From VAXT01 sp963698015 (GTDB lineage Bacteria > Actinomycetota > Thermoleophilia > Gaiellales > Gaiellaceae): a stretch of DNA of 64,000 nucleotides. The notes below the pieces were generated by a model that did not search any database, was not told where the DNA came from, and saw only the letters and a list, made by a program, of their open reading frames with translations. The translations under genes were made by a program, and so were the position numbers. Every line of letters begins with the position of its first letter. Within the stretch, counting starts at the first letter, position 1. This document shows, piece after piece, positions 63,125-64,000 of the stretch. Where the stretch lies: the NCBI GenBank assembly GCA_963698015.1, contig OY969109.1, forward strand, positions 2,418,001 to 2,482,000, given 5' to 3'.

Positions 63125-63984
63125 ACTTCGCACGCACGCCCGGCGAGCTCGATGCGGGGCCGCGGGCGGTCGCGCTCGGGACCTTCGACGGCGTGCACCT
63201 CGGGCACCGCCGTCTGCTGGAGACGCTCCTCGAAGCCGGGCCCGAGCCGACGGTCCTCACGTTCGACCCGCATCCGCGCACCGCCCTCGGAAACAGGGTC
63301 GAGCTGCTGATGCCCCTCGAGCGCCGGCTGGAGCTGCTGGCGGAGCTGGGAGTCGCCGCTGCGCTCGTCGTCGAGTTCACCCTCGATGTCGCCCGTCTGG
63401 AGCCAGGCGAGTTCGCCGACCAGTTCCTGCGCTCGATCGGCACCGAGGTCGTGGTCGCGGGCGAAGACTTTCGGTTCGGCCACAAGCGGCAGGGCGATCT
63501 CGCCCTCCTCGAGAGCCTCGGCTTCGCCATCCGCCCGGTCCCGCTGCTCGAGGACGTCTCCTCGACCCGCATCCGGGAGCTCGTTCGTGAAGGCGACGTC
63601 GGGAGTGCGGCTGCGCTGCTCGGCCGTCCGGTCGAGGTCGAGGGGACCGTCGTCAGCGGCGACGCGCGCGGCGGGACGCTCGGCTTCCCGACCGCGAACC
63701 TCGACGTCCGCCCCGAGCTGCTCGTCCCGCTGAACGGCATCTACGCAGGCGCAGCGGGCGGGAACCGTGCGGCCGTCTCGATCGGCACGAACCCGCACTA
63801 CGGCGGCAGCGAGCGCCGCGTCGAGGCGTTCCTCCTCGACTTCGAGGGGGACCTCTACGGCCGGCGGCTGATCGTCGAGCTTTGGGAGCGGCTGCGGGAC
63901 GAGCGGTCGTTCGACAGCGAGCAGGCGCTGATCGACCAGATTGCACGCGACGTCGAGCGCACCCGCGCCGCAACGCGTCCCTGA
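63121..63984 (+). CDS. ribF: bifunctional riboflavin kinase / FAD synthetase
   Basis: Makes FMN and FAD. The 287-aa protein has the nucleotidyltransferase half with VALGTFDGVHLGHRRLLETL (GxFDGxHxGH), FDPHPRTALGN and VSSTRIRELVREGDV, and the riboflavin kinase half with GGTLGFPTANLDVRPELLVP (GxPTAN) and RVEAFLLDFEGDLYGRRLIV. It is the usual last gene of this cluster. The 16 bases after it hold nothing. Confidence 0.95.
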   Translation: MNFARTPGELDAGPRAVALGTFDGVHLGHRRLLETLLEAGPEPTVLTFDPHPRTALGNRVELLMPLERRLELLAELGVAAALVVEFTLDVARLEPGEFADQFLRSIGTEVVVAGEDFRFGHKRQGDLALLESLGFAIRPVPLLEDVSSTRIRELVREGDVGSAAALLGRPVEVEGTVVSGDARGGTLGFPTANLDVRPELLVPLNGIYAGAAGGNRAAVSIGTNPHYGGSERRVEAFLLDFEGDLYGRRLIVELWERLRDERSFDSEQALIDQIARDVERTRAATRP

Positions 63985-64000
63985 ATCAGACGACCCGAGC

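Overview
The window is high-GC bacterial chromosome, most likely from a deep-branching actinomycete such as Thermoleophilia (Gaiellales or Solirubrobacterales). This is inferred from the actinobacterial-type integration host factor next to gmk, rpoZ and coaBC, frequent GTG/TTG starts, glpX-type fructose bisphosphatase, PASTA and short collagen-like secreted proteins, and very compact operons with ATGA/GTGA overlaps. No rRNA, CRISPR array, transposase or integrase was seen.

Layout. 1-4.2 kb: end of an alpha/beta hydrolase, then pgk-tpiA-gpmI (lower glycolysis) and an ECF sigma factor. 4.1-11 kb: phosphoesterase, M48 protease, DUF3467 protein, argS, a membrane esterase, a hydrolase relic, glpX and an NTF2-like protein. 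11-16.7 kb: class I aldolase, tRNA-Gly(CCC), GNAT protein, then an accessory stretch of small proteins and gene relics (aldolase fragment, HIT fragment, PASTA fragment) with a lone Flp-type pilin. 16.7-25.1 kb: CorA, an Erm/KsgA-like methylase, a DUF6510 / flavin reductase / sulfite-oxidase-like trio, glycosyltransferase, P-loop kinase, MFS permease and an animal-type haem peroxidase. 25.2-28.1 kb: a small island between tRNA-Arg(CCG) and a 25-bp copy of its 3' end. 28.2-36.6 kb: truncated haemoglobin, autoregulated TetR plus DHA2 exporter, a probable D-glutamate catabolic pair (enolase-superfamily epimerase and DUF1611), a secreted glycosidase-like protein, an SOS-controlled LysM protein, RNase Z, DUF2007 and a methyltransferase. 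36.6-47.2 kb: S9 peptidase and a pyrimidine operon, pyrR-pyrB-pyrC-carA-carB-pyrK-pyrD, with a PyrR-binding RNA hairpin and a 15-codon leader ORF. 47.3-55.1 kb: mihF-gmk-rpoZ-coaBC, then MoxR-DUF58-transglutaminase-TPR-dtd. 55.1-64 kb: collagen-like secreted protein and rimP-nusA-ylxR-infB-DUF503-rbfA-nrnA-truB-ribF, the classical translation/transcription operon, preceded by an intrinsic terminator inside its leader.

Three signals run through the window. First, several families of short palindromic repeats sit both between genes and inside core genes. One family encodes the same peptide (SRDQV.G) in carB (twice, once with P for S) and coaBC, another (GTAACAC-GTGTTAC) lies in argS, carA, pyrK and the end of a methyltransferase gene, and a third, longer composite forms the N-termini of pyrK and an NTF2-like gene. 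Second, at least a dozen transcription units have a TAnnnT-like -10 hexamer ending 6-7 nt before the start codon and no ribosome binding site, which indicates leaderless mRNAs. Third, short decayed copies of neighbouring genes are scattered through the accessory parts.
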